Shown: in pieces, positions 20,486-33,301 of the stretch | Numbering within the stretch: the first letter of the stretch is position 1 | How the letters are laid out: each line of letters opens with the position of its first letter | The notes under the pieces: generated by a model | Database searches by the model: none | What the model was told of the DNA's origin: nothing | What the model saw: the letters and a program-made list of their open reading frames with translations, nothing else | Program-made: the position numbers and the translations under genes | Assembly: GCA_040954595.2 (NCBI GenBank) | Contig: CM082578.2 | Location: 13,454,001-13,518,000 of the forward strand | Length of the DNA: 64,000 nucleotides | Reading direction: 5' to 3' | Source of the DNA: Balanoglossus misakiensis | Taxonomy: Eukaryota > Hemichordata

Positions 20486-23400
20486 TTAACTCAATTCGTA
20501 GTGCTCTTGTATATGTTCAGTGCTACTGATGCCTTCTTCAATCAATGAATGCAGGATGGGTTGATAGACTTCCTTGGCAAGAGGTACCACCATTCCCTTC
20601 TGGTCAATTTCACCTGAAAGAGGATGAGAGTAGGCTCTGTGTTAAATACAAAACAAAAACCCTGTTCTCAGAGTGAACTCTTCAATTGGGAAAAAATATT
20701 CGTATGTTGGGTTTGTTAAGTTGTTTTTGATTAGAAATAACGGTTTCAGGGAAACTGTGCAGATAGCATGCATAGCCACTTTGACTATCAGGTCTAGTTT
20801 TATGTTGCAATTTTACCACCAACACTCAACAACCACAATTACAATTGTGACAAGCGATACTTACCATCTAAGACCATCCTGGCTGCTATAGCACATGGCA
20901 GACCAACAGTTTTAGCCATGGCTGAGAAGCCATCTGGATCTCCATAGACAACCATGTCAATATGATGTGTGTACCTCTCATCATTGGGCCGTACAATGCC
21001 AACATCGTGCCTGAGAATGATCATGTCTCTTTCACCAGAACCTGCAATGAATGTTATGGATTATATCTTCGTACTATGTGTACACTATTTTCACAGGTTT
21101 AAATACATTCTAGCTAGGTTTAAAATGCTGTTATGTCATTGAATTCCTGTACAAGAAGACGTAGTATTTGATAATTCCCAATCCATAAACCTGACACACA
21201 GACGGGCAGGCAGGAAATAGATAGAAAGTTCCCACTGCTATAAAGTCACATGAAAAATGGCAGCTCATAATTTCATGAAAAGCGTTAAATTGTGCAGAAA
21301 TCTTACCATAGGAAAGTTGACTGTCTAAATAGTAAGACAGTGTATCTAGTGGAGTCTTCCTTTTCAGAACAGCTTCATTTGAGAGTAGACCCAGACTGCA
21401 GAAGAAAATGTTAGGTTACATCTGATTAATGCATACAAGTGCCACTTCCCTCACTCTCATGTAGACAACTGGCATTTTGCATCTAAGCATTTCCACTCCA
21501 CACATTATAACCGACTAAATGCTCAGTTGTAACAATAATGAAACCATACCTGACAATGCCATTTAAAATTTTCTGATCACCGCCAACTCTGTTCAGAATG
21601 AGACCCATCAAAGAATCAATACCAATATTCTTGTCCTGCTCCAACAATTCACACAGCAATTCTCTCTGTCAATAATGAAAACAAAAAAATAATCCCAATG
21701 GTACTGCTGCCTTTTGAGTGGAAGCTATACATTCAAGCATGATAGTTCATGATAAACTATATCTCACCCAAGTAATCATGGCCGCAGTTGGTTGTAATGC
21801 CCTGTGTTCAGTATCATCGATCAAACCCAGCAAATGCAGTCCCTTTGCCATGTTGCAATAACCCTGTAAACAAACAAACACATGATACATTTTGAGAAAA
21901 TAAAACCCTTACACATAATACGTCAGGGTACGGACGAAGTACAACAGAGAGAGAGACACTGTCCCAAATTAACCACAAAATATGTCATGACAACAATAAG
22001 TTAACATTACTACTAGGAGACTAAGTCTCACCTTGTATCTTAAAGTTCCCCTCACTATGGTATTCGCTGACAGGATACCATACTGTTCTTTGTAGACTGT
22101 AGAATCTCTATTCGGAAAACCTTCCAGGTTGAAGCCAGGCATGAAATCCATTTCTTGAGCATGGTCTAGGAGTGCACCCCCCGGAGGTATCTGGACCACA
22201 TGACCATCTTTCAAGTACTTGGCTGCCCCCAACACATTCAGCAGAACACCACGGGGACTCCAACTGTTATCAAAATATAATCAAAGTGTAGATGTCTCAT
22301 TTGGTTTTGATACAAAACTCTTTTGAGTGCAGATTTTCAAACATTCTTCACTTGAACCTATGAGAAAAACATCATGGGCTTTAAACACAAAAATGCCAAT
22401 ATAAAGGGCATTATGAGCAGATCAAACACCTTGTGAGGTATTTGATCTCTTCACTTTTCGTGGCATCTTTCTCACCTGAATTTGTATCTAAGTGGATTGT
22501 CTGAACATTCTGGTGCAGGTAATCCCCCACAGTAAGAATTGAATGATACTACCTGTAGACAATAGGAAATAAATTGATTGATTGATTGATTGATCAGTTA
22601 GTTGATCAATTATTTATGTAATTAATTAACAAAATATACGAAATACAAACACAGATTACACCTTTTTAAATATTGCACATTAATAACCGCATATGAGCTG
22701 AATAATATCTCCAGCAAGTTTCACACAACAAATGATAATTGCCGGAGTATTTATTTACTTACCGTGCAGCCTTCTGCAGCAGCATCATGGAAACACTTCA
22801 TGGCCAACATGTGATCAATTCCAGGATCAACACCAACTTCATTGACAACAGTGATACCAGCATCAACAGCACTGTCAAGTAGTTAGAAGTTCAAGTTCAA
22901 GTAAGGCCAGACATCATTAAAATAAACTCACAATAAATATATAATGGGGTAAAATGTTTTAAGAAGGGATATTCACCTTTGATGAAGATCAGCCATTGCT
23001 TGGGTCACATAGCTAGCAGTAACCATGTTAGTTTTCTCTTCAATACACATCTCAAGTACAGTTGGGTGAAGTGAGTATGGTAATAAACTGAAAGGAAAAA
23101 AGTGTAACGTTTTTCTTTTGCTATACACTTTAATATGCACAGTACAGAACAAAGTTAATCAATGCTTGACACATATTTATAAAATCATTTTAAAGTACAT
23201 GTAAATACACTATTTAAACTTCTACAATTTACATCAAAAACAAGTTTAGATCCTTCAAAGTCGATAATCAGTCTTGTCATAGCAACATGTCTCTCACTCA
23301 GCAAAGTTTTATTCATGACCAAGTTCAACTTACCTGATGACCAGGTCATGATCTTTGACCAATTTGTGGAGGAATCCTCTGTGCTTCTGTACATCCACAT

Positions 23401-26400
23401 CATGAGCGATGGCATTCTGATACTTGTCAGCCAATTTCTCAGCTTCAGACCTGATTGCAGAGCCTGTCAATTGAATAGCAAAGATCAGCTAAACTGACTT
23501 AGCAGAAGTAATATAGTTAACCTCAAAATGATAAAATAATACAAACATATAAACATACTCACACAAGAGAAGGGATCTAAACATACAAAAATAAAGAAAT
23601 CACAAAATTTAATTTGTAATCTCAGTCACTGCCCTATTGAAATGCTTTTAAAACCTACCTATTGTCACAGAGACATTTCTGTCTCTTGTCAGATATTCAA
23701 CCAATGGGGAAGACACATATCCTGCTCCAAGAACCAAGACTTTCTTCCAGGCGGAGATGGTTGGCACTTTGAATGCACGTCGGCCTCTGTGGGTTCAACA
23801 CATAATATTGAATAATATGATCTCTGGTATAAGACATACATGTACATCACTGATCCGTAACGCATAACACGTACAAGAAACTTTCTTTGTCTCCTCAGAA
23901 AAAGTTACTCACTGCTCTTGTTTTCTCCTCAAGTCTTCGATGTATTTATATTTTGTAGTCAGTTCTGAATTTGAACAAATGATAGCCTAGTAAGAGATCA
24001 AATAAAAATACATTTTGTTACTGTGCGCCAGCAGTCAAATGTGAGCATTAATTAAAAGAGACACTTATTTATTTAGAATAAGATTGATAACCAGATGTTA
24101 AACTTACATCTCTGACAATAGGGGAAAGATGGGCTTCTCGCTCCAAGGGACCATTTGCATCCATTAGAGCCTTTAACATGAAGAGAAGTTAAAAACCATG
24201 ATATCATAAATTTGCAATGAAATATGTATGCTGGCAAGAATACAGTAGATGTTGATTTTCATCAGGTACAAACTGGACAGTTCAGGAAAAATATCCACTT
24301 ACCATTTCTTCCACATAGGGCAGAAGTAAACCTCCAAAGAAATCAGTTGCTTCCCTGGGTAACTGTGCAGGCATGTTATCAATGGAGCACACCAATACAC
24401 CGTCTGCTGAAAAGCTGCCATACAATACAAGATTGGATTTAGTGAGAGACCAGCGTTACAAGCATGACTTAGTCTTAAATTAAGCAAGGGTATTTCCACT
24501 TGGCTAAATACTAGTAGTGCGATCATGACCACTAGAGTCCAGCATATACTTTACCTGTCTGATTTGAAGTGTTCATGTTTATGACTAGTGTCATACAGAC
24601 AGAATGGAGCTTCAATAGTTGTGGCATGCTCAATGAACTCCACTGAGCCACCAAGGTCAGCTGAGATGTCACATATGGCCAGCAGTCGGTGTGGTAGGCC
24701 AGGACAGCCAGCACTTGTCTCTGTATGTGGACTGGTGTGTGAACTGAGAAGTGTTTTGGTGTCTTCATTGTTAATGAGTCGGGGATGGTTTGGTGCCCAG
24801 TATATGCCATTGACCATCACAGATGCCCATGGTGCATACTACAGGAATAATTTTATTAATGTTAGCATGTGACTGACCACATAGAGCAGCTTTCCATTTT
24901 CCATGTTACAGGCCATTTTATGTTACAAATAGCAGAATCAGCCTAGTTACTAAGGGTGACCAAGGGTTCACTCATTGTTCTTCCATAGACCATGGTTCAA
25001 GAGAAATATTTGTTTAGAAAATGAGCTTGTAAACACACATGTAAATATGCCAACATGAACTTACCCTGGTGTTGAAGTTCGACGTATAAATCTCTGGATG
25101 TTCCTCAAACTCTGTGAAACAAAATCCTCCTCCATTCTTTCTGAGTAAATGGTCTTCCATATTTATAACTGTTGCATACAGTGTTTTGTGATCTGCACAT
25201 GACATGGAATAAACTCAAGATTTTTATAATATAACTTTTCATGTAATTCGTCACAGAGATGTATCAATTGATAATTTGCATAATCACTTCCCAGGTAAGA
25301 AACTAATGTAGTGTATTAGGATGAGTGGAATATGAGATATCTCACCTCCATATTTGGCTACGTACTCCAAATCAGCTGGCTTGACAAACTTGTGAGGCAA
25401 CTCTGTAAAGATTTCTTGGGCACCCTAACAACAGAAACAACTTGGAATTTATCGGCACAAAGCACAAAATTATGTTATCTATGGAGTTTCTACAGATCTC
25501 AGAACACACAATGTTTGACTTAAAACAAAATCGGAATCACAAATTTAAAGAAAACGAAATTAATTTTGATCAGCCTATCTGATGCTGTTGGTCATTTTGT
25601 CCTACCTGGGAGACATTACCAGAACCCGTGAAGACAAAGGTCAAAGGTCCAATAGACTTGGGCATCCTTCCAAGAGATATTTCGTAGCCAGCATCCCGTA
25701 TTGCTTGTTTGGCCATACCACTGCTACGATGGTTATGAGCTGAACCAATATGCTACAGAAACAATTTCGTCTTAAATTACTTGCAGATTACTCACATCAG
25801 ATCTAACATCCCAATTTTGTTACCTGGGAATGTCAGTCTGGTTTAATTAATTACATTTACATGTAGAAATGCGCACAGTGTTTTATCTTTTCCAATTTCT
25901 CCTAGAGAACTCCATCAAATGATAAAGACCATGTACACGTACATGTACTAATACTGCAGATATGAAATTACAGAGAGAATAATTACCATGAACGGTGTAT
26001 GGTGTCCCAGTGCCAGCAATCTCAAGCCAAGACCATGCAAGATATTAATCATACCAGCAATGCCTGCATATTTACCAAATGCTACAAGTCGCTTGCCAGT
26101 GCTATCAACCATTTTTTCATAATCTACCAGACGTATGTTCTGTTGACAGAATAAGAAAAGTGAGAGTAGTTCAGCAGGGTACAATACTAAAATCCATACT
26201 GAATGTAATACCACAAAACCCTACTGGCAGAACACAGGTTTTCATTTTTGAATCAGTGTGGGAAAAAGAGTTCAGCATTGGTACGTTTCCAGTTTTAGAA
26301 AACAGTATCTAGAAAAGTCTTCTTGTAAGCATCTATATGTGTCATCAGACAGGTTTTGATTTCAACAGATTTCATAGTCAAATAATGACTTTTTAATAAC

Positions 26401-27483
26401 AAGGAAATTCAAAACATTACCTTGTCCAACATCGCATCTAAAAGTGGCATATTTTCCTTCTGGGCTTTGATTGTATGTGAAAAGAATGCATAGCTTTTAT
26501 TTGGGATGAGATTTTCCACGGGCACTTGCTTGACACCCAGGATGATGGAGGCTTCCATCAAATCTTCCTGAATAATTGCACCACAGTTTTCATAGTCCTT
26601 GCATGGGTGAAAAAAATATGGTACACACAGGATTATGAATTAATAGATTTAAATAATTTAATTAAGTCAAACTGTTTCAGTGAGTGGACGGGGTCTATCA
26701 TCACCATCAAGGCCCAGATTCACGTAGTCACATGCTAGTACTCCAAAGATTGATATGATGATTAAAAGACCCTGACAGCTTTATTGCAATATGAATTACA
26801 GTTGGCTTGAACTTTGGAACCAACCCTTGCAAAACATATTATTATAAAACTATTTTGTTGGCGTCACACACACATGAAAGTATACTAATCTGTGAAGTAG
26901 CAGCAGCATAGCATATCACCTATGGTACAATGTACATGTAGTAGTCAAACCAGTAAACTTGGGGGGGGGAGAGCATTCCTATAGCCTTTCTATGCACATG
27001 TCATCTACAGAATGATTTAATCTTAGTGACATTGGAATTTTTATGGTACATGTATGACCTGGTTAGCCACAAGTATTCCAAGGAATGTCGGACAGGGACA
27101 CAATTGACCTCAACGTTCCTTCCACTGACTGATGACTTCAGCATCATACCAATTACATATATCACTACTAAGCATTGTCCCCAATTTACCCCAAAGTTCA
27201 ACAAATGTAATGGTCACATATTCAGATAACTGGATATTCAACCTACTGGCATTGAATAAGCCCTCCTATTTGACGGCTGCACTAGTACTTTGATTCCACT
27301 GGCCACCAGTTCACGCACATGCTTTGGCCCCAACGGAGCTCTTCTCTCCCAGGTGCTACCATCCTCTCGGCGTACACCAATGATCTTTGGCCGCTGAACC
27401 TTTTGTGAAAAACTCCTAACAGCCGCCTGTTTGGCAGCAGATGATGCTGATCTGTACAAGAGGTGGGTGTGGCTTTTCCACAT
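20486..27483 (-). CDS. AASS: Alpha-aminoadipic semialdehyde synthase (LKR/SDH)
   Basis: This mitochondrial bifunctional enzyme carries out the first two steps of lysine breakdown: lysine-ketoglutarate reductase, then saccharopine dehydrogenase. Twenty-one exons join in phase: 27247-27483, 26421-26597, 25987-26139, 25606-25752, 25346-25424, 25065-25192, 24555-24838, 24303-24414, 24108-24170, 23913-23986, 23659-23786, 23334-23463, 22977-23087, 22763-22871, 22476-22552, 22032-22263, 21768-21863, 21550-21665, 21307-21395, 20865-21041 and 20486-20613, giving 948 residues (human 926). The N-terminus is basic and Ser/Ala-rich, as in mitochondrial presequences. LKR (to about residue 484) has [20 protein letters not shown]-type neighbours are absent but [32 protein letters not shown] and [18 protein letters not shown] are seen. 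SDH starts near 500 with [12 protein letters not shown] (GAG at 505-507). [35 protein letters not shown] and [10 protein letters not shown] follow. No domain is lost. Confidence 0.96.
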
Positions 27484-28559
27484 GTTGTTAATAGGAAGAA
27501 GTAACGCAGATGGAAAGACGTCTCACTGGAACTTATCCGGGTGGGTCTATGTCGCACAAGATTTCACAAACGAGACTTGGCTGGCTGTGTTCTCACACAG
27601 CCATTCTCTGCTGGGAGAAAAATATGACATAAATTAAAAGGTTTTGTACTGTACTGTTATGCTATCAATAATCATTGATGCAGTTGCTGATGAAATAAGC
27701 ATGGCTGATTGTAAACTGTAACAACACACTACTATACATGTACCACGCAAGGGGCAAGGCAGCTCATGATGGGATGGGTGCAGAGGACTAGAAACAGATG
27801 GATGATAATTTTGGCTCATAGCATAGCTCTGCGAACAAAACTGAATGATTGTTTATGTGAAGTAGTACGGTATCTATTGCAATCACGGGAAGATAACATC
27901 CTCCTCCCCATTTTGAGACAGCTAACATCAGTAACAACAATGCTACATGACCTTCTGGTGACCTGTTTTGAGGTCAAGACTCCACATTTACGGGCCAGAC
28001 AGTTTCTATTAGCGTGTGTTTCAGTCGAAGTAAATGCGCAATTAAACGATTCATCAATATAACGATGCAACACCAGTATCCTTACCTGTGATCTATTTAT
28101 CGTCTGTCCTGCCGTACAAACCCGGTTACGATCGGCTGATCTAGTAACGATGCAGACTATCATGTGCGTGTGTGTTGCTGTAATGACCGGAAGTTGATAG
28201 CGCCACCATACGGTAAGATCAGAAAAGCTAGCTTGAAGGAGGAGTTTCTACTAACAAGTGCATGAATGGTGTATGAGGACATGCCTTATATATTATGTAT
28301 TGACTGCAAATATTTATATGCGAACAAAAGTGTGACCTAATATGTAGGCGTGCAGGATCAATTCCTCGACTACATTATGGTATCGACAACAAATATAGCG
28401 AGACATCTACATCGGGCAGCGCATTCCCATTCTCGCCAGCTAGAGCTTTATTTCCGCTTCACTACCATTTTGGCCTAGACTCTGTGATGTTGCGGAGTAG
28501 CTTGGGAGAGAGGGTTATCCCTGTAGAAGATGCGAACGATATAATAATGAAATGAATGC
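27484..28559 (-). promoter_or_regulatory. AASS leader and promoter region
   Basis: On the minus strand a good donor (ACAG|GTAAGGAT) ends a probable non-coding leader exon whose 3' edge is 28086. A polypyrimidine tract with CCCAG acceptor begins the coding exon at 27610, 127 bases before the ATG. The leader contains a tiny upstream frame of three codons (ATGGCTGTGTGA). The upstream limit of the leader and the promoter beyond it (about 28190-28560) cannot be fixed from the sequence. Confidence 0.45.
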
Positions 28560-28571
28560 TTTCATCAAAGT

Positions 28572-28577
28572 TTTATT
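28572..28577 (-). other. polyadenylation signal AATAAA of the lectin/PAN gene
   Basis: TTTATT on the plus strand, read as AATAAA on the minus strand, lies about 380 bases after the stop codon of the gene ending at 28960. Confidence 0.5.
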
Positions 28578-28959
28578 TGTTTTTTGGCATGTATAGCATG
28601 TCAGGTTCAACTGCTATCAAATGAACAAATGTACACACTGTATAAGCACAAATTACAAAGTACACAAATGACAGTATTACAAAATGTGGGCAGGAATAAT
28701 GTGACACGCTTAGATACATTCTGGAAAACAAATTATTTTGCAAGTTTTGTCGTCAAAAGTCGAGGTCCTCCTAGTCTGGTTGACTGTTTTCCACATTTAT
28801 CTTCTGTGACACACAACTTTAAACCTATGAATATCTGTCTTCGCAAACAAATTGGTTTTTTTTGACAGCTAAAGCAAAACTGGCGCAAAACTTCCTCTTA
28901 AGAAAAAGGTAACGTTGGTTTAACTTTCGCAAAGCTGCTTGAAACGTCAAGAGACGGAA

Positions 28960-31762
28960 TTAACAATCACTGCAGTAATAAACATACCCTGATCGATATG
29001 ATAATTCTGAAAGAAGATAATTTTTTTCAAATAACGCGCACTGTTTCCATTGGACTAGGTTGTCGCTCTCCACGCTAAAACTTTGACAACTCAGGTGGCC
29101 CAGACACTTTTGTGCGCAGGCAATTTGTGAAGTGACGTATGTTCTCCTCAGGGGCTGACCACTTCCCGAAAAGTTATCCGCAAACAAAGAAAACATGGCG
29201 GATCTGATTACGTCATTTCTTGTTATCCGAGGAGCAGCTGAAAATATAGGAACATTTTTGTTTAAAATCCTATCCAATTCCTGAAAATGTGTTTAATAAA
29301 ACACAGCTATGTATAAACAATTAATTATTTCAGCTAGTGGTCCCAAATTTAGTGACACAATAGAAAGAGTTTTTTTAAATAGTTTTGATCTTAGGCTAGG
29401 CCTACTTCACCTTGACAAATTTTCAGTGAGTGGTATACGCGAAAAAAAAGAGCGCCAATATGTTGTTTAGAACACCATATACGCCATTTTTGCCATTTGT
29501 GGACATATGTAAATTGCATGTGACCGTGTACCTTAATATAAAACTCATGTTACCTGTAGTTTGTTCGGCAGTCGTCACAGTGGTCGTTGGTGGCAGCGTG
29601 GTTGCCACGGTGGTCGTTGGTGACGCCGTGGTTGTCACGGTGGTCGTTGGTGGCAGTGTGGTTGCCACAGTGGTCGTTGGTGGCAGTGTGGTTGTCACAG
29701 TGGTCGTTGGTGGCAGTGTGGTTGCCACAGTGGTCGTTGGTGACGCCGTGGTTGTCACGGTGGTCGTTGGTGGCAGTGTGGTTGCCACAGTGGTCGTTGG
29801 TGACGCCGTGGTTGTCACGGTGGTCGTTGGTGGCAGTGTGGTTGCCACAGTGGTCGTTGGTGACGCCGTGGTTGTCACGGTGGTCGTTGGTGGCAGTGTG
29901 GTTGCCACAGTGGTCGTTGGTGACGCCGTGGTTGTCACGGTGGTCGTTGGTGGCAGTGTGGTTGCCACAGTGGTCGTTGGTGACGCCGTGGTTGTCACAG
30001 CGGTTGTTGGTACTGTAATCACCCGAATTTAAGTGGATACGTAAATGATACGAATCGTACAATTATACAAATAAAAGTCACTGAGAATTTAACTCATCAG
30101 TTGCTAATACTGATGCCTGTTTTTAAAACATGCATTAATCTGTCAAAGAGCGAAGCAGGAAAACTAATAAAATCATAGCAGAAACTGAGAGCATTTTAAT
30201 AATATGGGTGGGAAATGTAGTTAATAAACAAAAGAAAACTACTTTTAAAAAGCCAGAAGTTAATGCACCAAATATATGTGAATTGTGCATCATTTGGTGT
30301 TGCCTCACTGGTCACATTAGATCTTGTTGGGGAAAATGGGGACCTTTTTGGGGATAAGTTTGAAGGCAATCTGCTGAGGCAAGATTGATCAAATGAAAAT
30401 AAATGATAGTCTAAAAGTCATGGCGGATTCTGTTGCGATATCAATCCGTCTTTGCTAAACTCTATCGTCCTCCCAAGGTTTCGTTTGAGCGTGACACCAG
30501 TCTTGGTACCACCAAGGTCTGGGCCTTTGACAGATTATAAGTTCACATTGGCATTTTTGAATAAATTTCGAATAAATACGAGTAAATAAATATGAATCCT
30601 ACTAACCTGGTTTTTTGCAAACGAACCCTCTTTCACTACTGCAACTTTCGTCGTAAATTGTATGAGATAAAACGGACAGACGGACGCAGTCCTCAGAATC
30701 ACCATCTGGTTCATTAGTCTTCCATGGTTTGAAACTTGCTAGGTCGCCGTCGACTGTTTTGTAGACACCCTCCGAATCTATGTCCGATAAACCCAACCAT
30801 GGCCCTGGTCCACTGAAGAATGATGTACAATTATAGACATTTTTAAGTCCTAAATTGACTTTTCGTCTATACAAAACCCAGGAATTAGTCTAATAGCAAG
30901 GACTCTTCATTATGGATTATTCATAAATAGCTGAATGTTGAACGGATTACCCAGAGATTGTTCAAATTGTGGTATAAATTTAAAATCACCCTTCTCCTTA
31001 AATGTGGAAGGTAAATATATTAATAGTGCACGGCGTCGTTTAGAGACACCGACATTGTGGAAGAAAATTTGAGCGATGATTGGAAGATAATATTCACTAA
31101 TGTTTTTCCTCTGACATTTTTAAAGTGTCTTCGTACTATCCTTAATATGTAGACAACATACTTAATTAGAAAATCTACCACAACTTCAAAATTACCTGTC
31201 ATCTAGGTAAGCGTTTACCCAATCTTGAACGACGTCTAGCTCTGCCTGGTCGCTAAAATACGCCAGTTTTCCTAGTCCGTTTGAAACACAATGTGATTTC
31301 GCCCCACTCCAAGTCTTCTTTATGTCTACGGCTTCATATATGTACGAGTTGTATATCATAGGGTTCAACCCTGTAATACACGGAAAAGAAAAGAATAGTA
31401 AAAACAGAAGCCGTGGGTCGTTGTTGATTTCAAACAACTAGGCTATTGAAAGTGTTGTATCAGGCCTATACGTTGTCATACAATGAAGTACGGCCGAGAT
31501 ACATTCAAAGCTGTACTGAAAATTACCGACTGTAAAAAGTCGCTTTCTGTAATGGTCGACGATTTTAAAAATCTAGTTTTGATAATGCGCATTCAATACG
31601 GATTTTTCCGTTAAAAGTTGATCTCATTGCGATAGTAGAGTACCCACCTGCAACAATTTCTATGTGATTAACGTGTATGTAAACGCAAGTTACAGTGAAA
31701 GATGCGAACCATGTAAGCCACGCCATTGGTGAGCGGTGCCGATCAAGTGTTTGTAACTTCAT
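28960..31762 (-). CDS. Secreted C-type lectin / mucin-like repeat / PAN-apple protein
   Basis: Five exons join in phase: 31648-31762, 31196-31370, 30607-30812, 29554-30012 and 28960-29237, giving 410 residues. The first exon encodes a hydrophobic signal-like N-terminus (AWLTWFASFTVTCVYI); a second ATG at 31726 could be used. Two exons make one C-type lectin domain (about 40-165) with the four conserved cysteines, WLGLSD and GFVCKKP. Its calcium site is altered: EPD in place of EPN or QPD, and IYDESC where WND would be. Residues 167-318 are almost only Thr, Pro, Val, Ala and Ser in 20-residue repeats, likely heavily O-glycosylated. The last exon encodes a PAN/apple-type domain (ACAQKCLGHLSCQSFSVE, then QWKQCALFEKN) and ends with CSDC. 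No membrane anchor is seen after it, so it is probably secreted or matrix-associated. The ligand is unknown. Confidence 0.88.
29575..30010. repeat. 60-bp minisatellite coding for Thr/Pro mucin repeats
   Basis: About seven copies of a 60-base unit lie in register, each made of two related 30-base halves (GTGGTCGTTGGTGGCAGTGT-type and GTGGTCGTTGGTGACGCCGT-type). The minus-strand frame reads TTTVATTLPPTTTVTTTASP per unit. One unit departs from the alternation by using two LPP halves in a row. Because the unit length is a multiple of three, several other frames on both strands are also open; those are by-products. Confidence 0.95.
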
Positions 31763-33301
31763 ATTATTTAGATTTAGTTAACTCACAACGAATACATATC
31801 ACCTGCGCAAAAGTTCTGCGATGACACATGAATTCATACATTTCTTCGTCATTATTGCCATTGTTTAAAATGAAAGGGAAAATGTATGACAAATTTGCCT
31901 TTGCATTTATCGATATGTATTGACTCAATGTAAACCCGGGCCTTCCTCTTCACAATGTGAACGTTGCCTTAGGCGCTTGGAGACCGACCGTAAACAAACA
32001 AATATAATTTATGGATTTTTGTTAACCACATATCCATCTTGTCGATAAAGCTGATGAATAGCAAAACACAGTGAATGAAAAATATTTGTGCACCAATTTA
32101 AATAACATTTTCAAATCTATCTGGAACATCAACAATAAGCCGGTTGTTTAATTACTGCTCATTTATTAGAAATAGAGCATTACCTAATTAAAATCGTCGT
32201 TGAAGTTTTCTTAAAACTGCCCAAGGTGTTTTAAAAGTACCATGAAACTTATCTTATGAATACGTGAACAAATCCCTCGATTGCACGCGTTACATTTGCC
32301 GAGACGAAAAGCAGACCTAGCGTGGCAGAGGTAGACGTGATGCCACCACTGAACAGTGTCTTTAGGTGGTCATAGTTTTATTTTACAGCTTTCCCCATTT
32401 GTTTCTTGGGGGCAGTAATTTACTTACCTTGAATGTTAATAGATATCGTCTTCTTCTATCTGCGATTGGATCTACAGCTACAAATAATTTATACTCCATG
32501 CATCACGCTCACTGGGCGTCGTTTGTATTTTATCATTCTCCAGCCAGAGTTGGTCTTATATGCAGAGTGGGTATGGTGTCTAAGGATATTCATGGCATGG
32601 TGTAAGCACGCGGAAACGTTTCTCGTTAGGCATAATATAGTCTTGGGACTAGTAAGGTGATTAACATTTCTTACAGTTAATTAAAAGTTTTCATTTCCAT
32701 TACAGTGGAACATTTTTCGCGCAGGTATATTTATTCACACACTTTATACATGGCGTATCAATCAAGTCGTACATGCATTGCGATGTGACAGGACACCTTA
32801 ATACTACATGTATACCACGAACGCCAACTATTCTACTTTACTAGTATGTCAAGTGATATCATCTCACACAGTTGACTATATGAGATCACTCCAGTGACCT
32901 AACGTCACATTCGACACGGGCAAAAGTTTCAGTAAAACCGGTTTTGTAAAATCTTGACTGTTCATTTCACGGGTCGATGTTAACCTTTTAAGAGTTGTCA
33001 GCAGACAGATACGTTCAGAGTGAAAGATAGAAATCTCTTCTCGTCATAGTACGCCTGCATCATTAGAGGTTGACAGGTTGTAAGCATTTTTTGTCAATCG
33101 AGGACAAAAACAGCACAGTAGATCTTTTACATGACCGTATATACATTTTGAAACTTTGCCGAAGATACAGAGATAGAAAATCAAATTATAAAGAGAGGAT
33201 CCGGCATGCCTCGTTGACAATGACAGCTAGCTGCGAATCCGATATATATATGTTTGATGAACTGGCCAAAGTAGCGCAGTATCTTGAGTGGGGATCTTGT
33301 C
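31763..33301. other. non-coding: lectin gene upstream region and ACE 3' UTR
   Basis: Upstream DNA of the lectin gene and the 3' UTR of ACE (both minus strand). A minus-strand donor (CAAG|GTAAGT, intron edge at 32428) could end a lectin leader exon, but this is weakly supported. A minus-strand AATAAA near 32727-32732 may serve ACE. No coding exon is recognised. Confidence 0.4.

Noticed and set aside
27816-28163. 115-codon open frame on the minus strand above AASS
   Set aside because: It overlaps the proposed AASS leader exon and donor and has no protein-like motif.
29575-30010. Evenly spaced repeats that could suggest a CRISPR array
   Set aside because: There are no unique spacers, the units are head-to-tail and coding, and the DNA is animal.
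29430-30062. Long open frames on the plus strand and in a second minus frame across the repeat
   Set aside because: They arise because a repeat with a unit length divisible by three and no stop stays open; only the Thr/Pro minus frame joins in phase to lectin and PAN exons.
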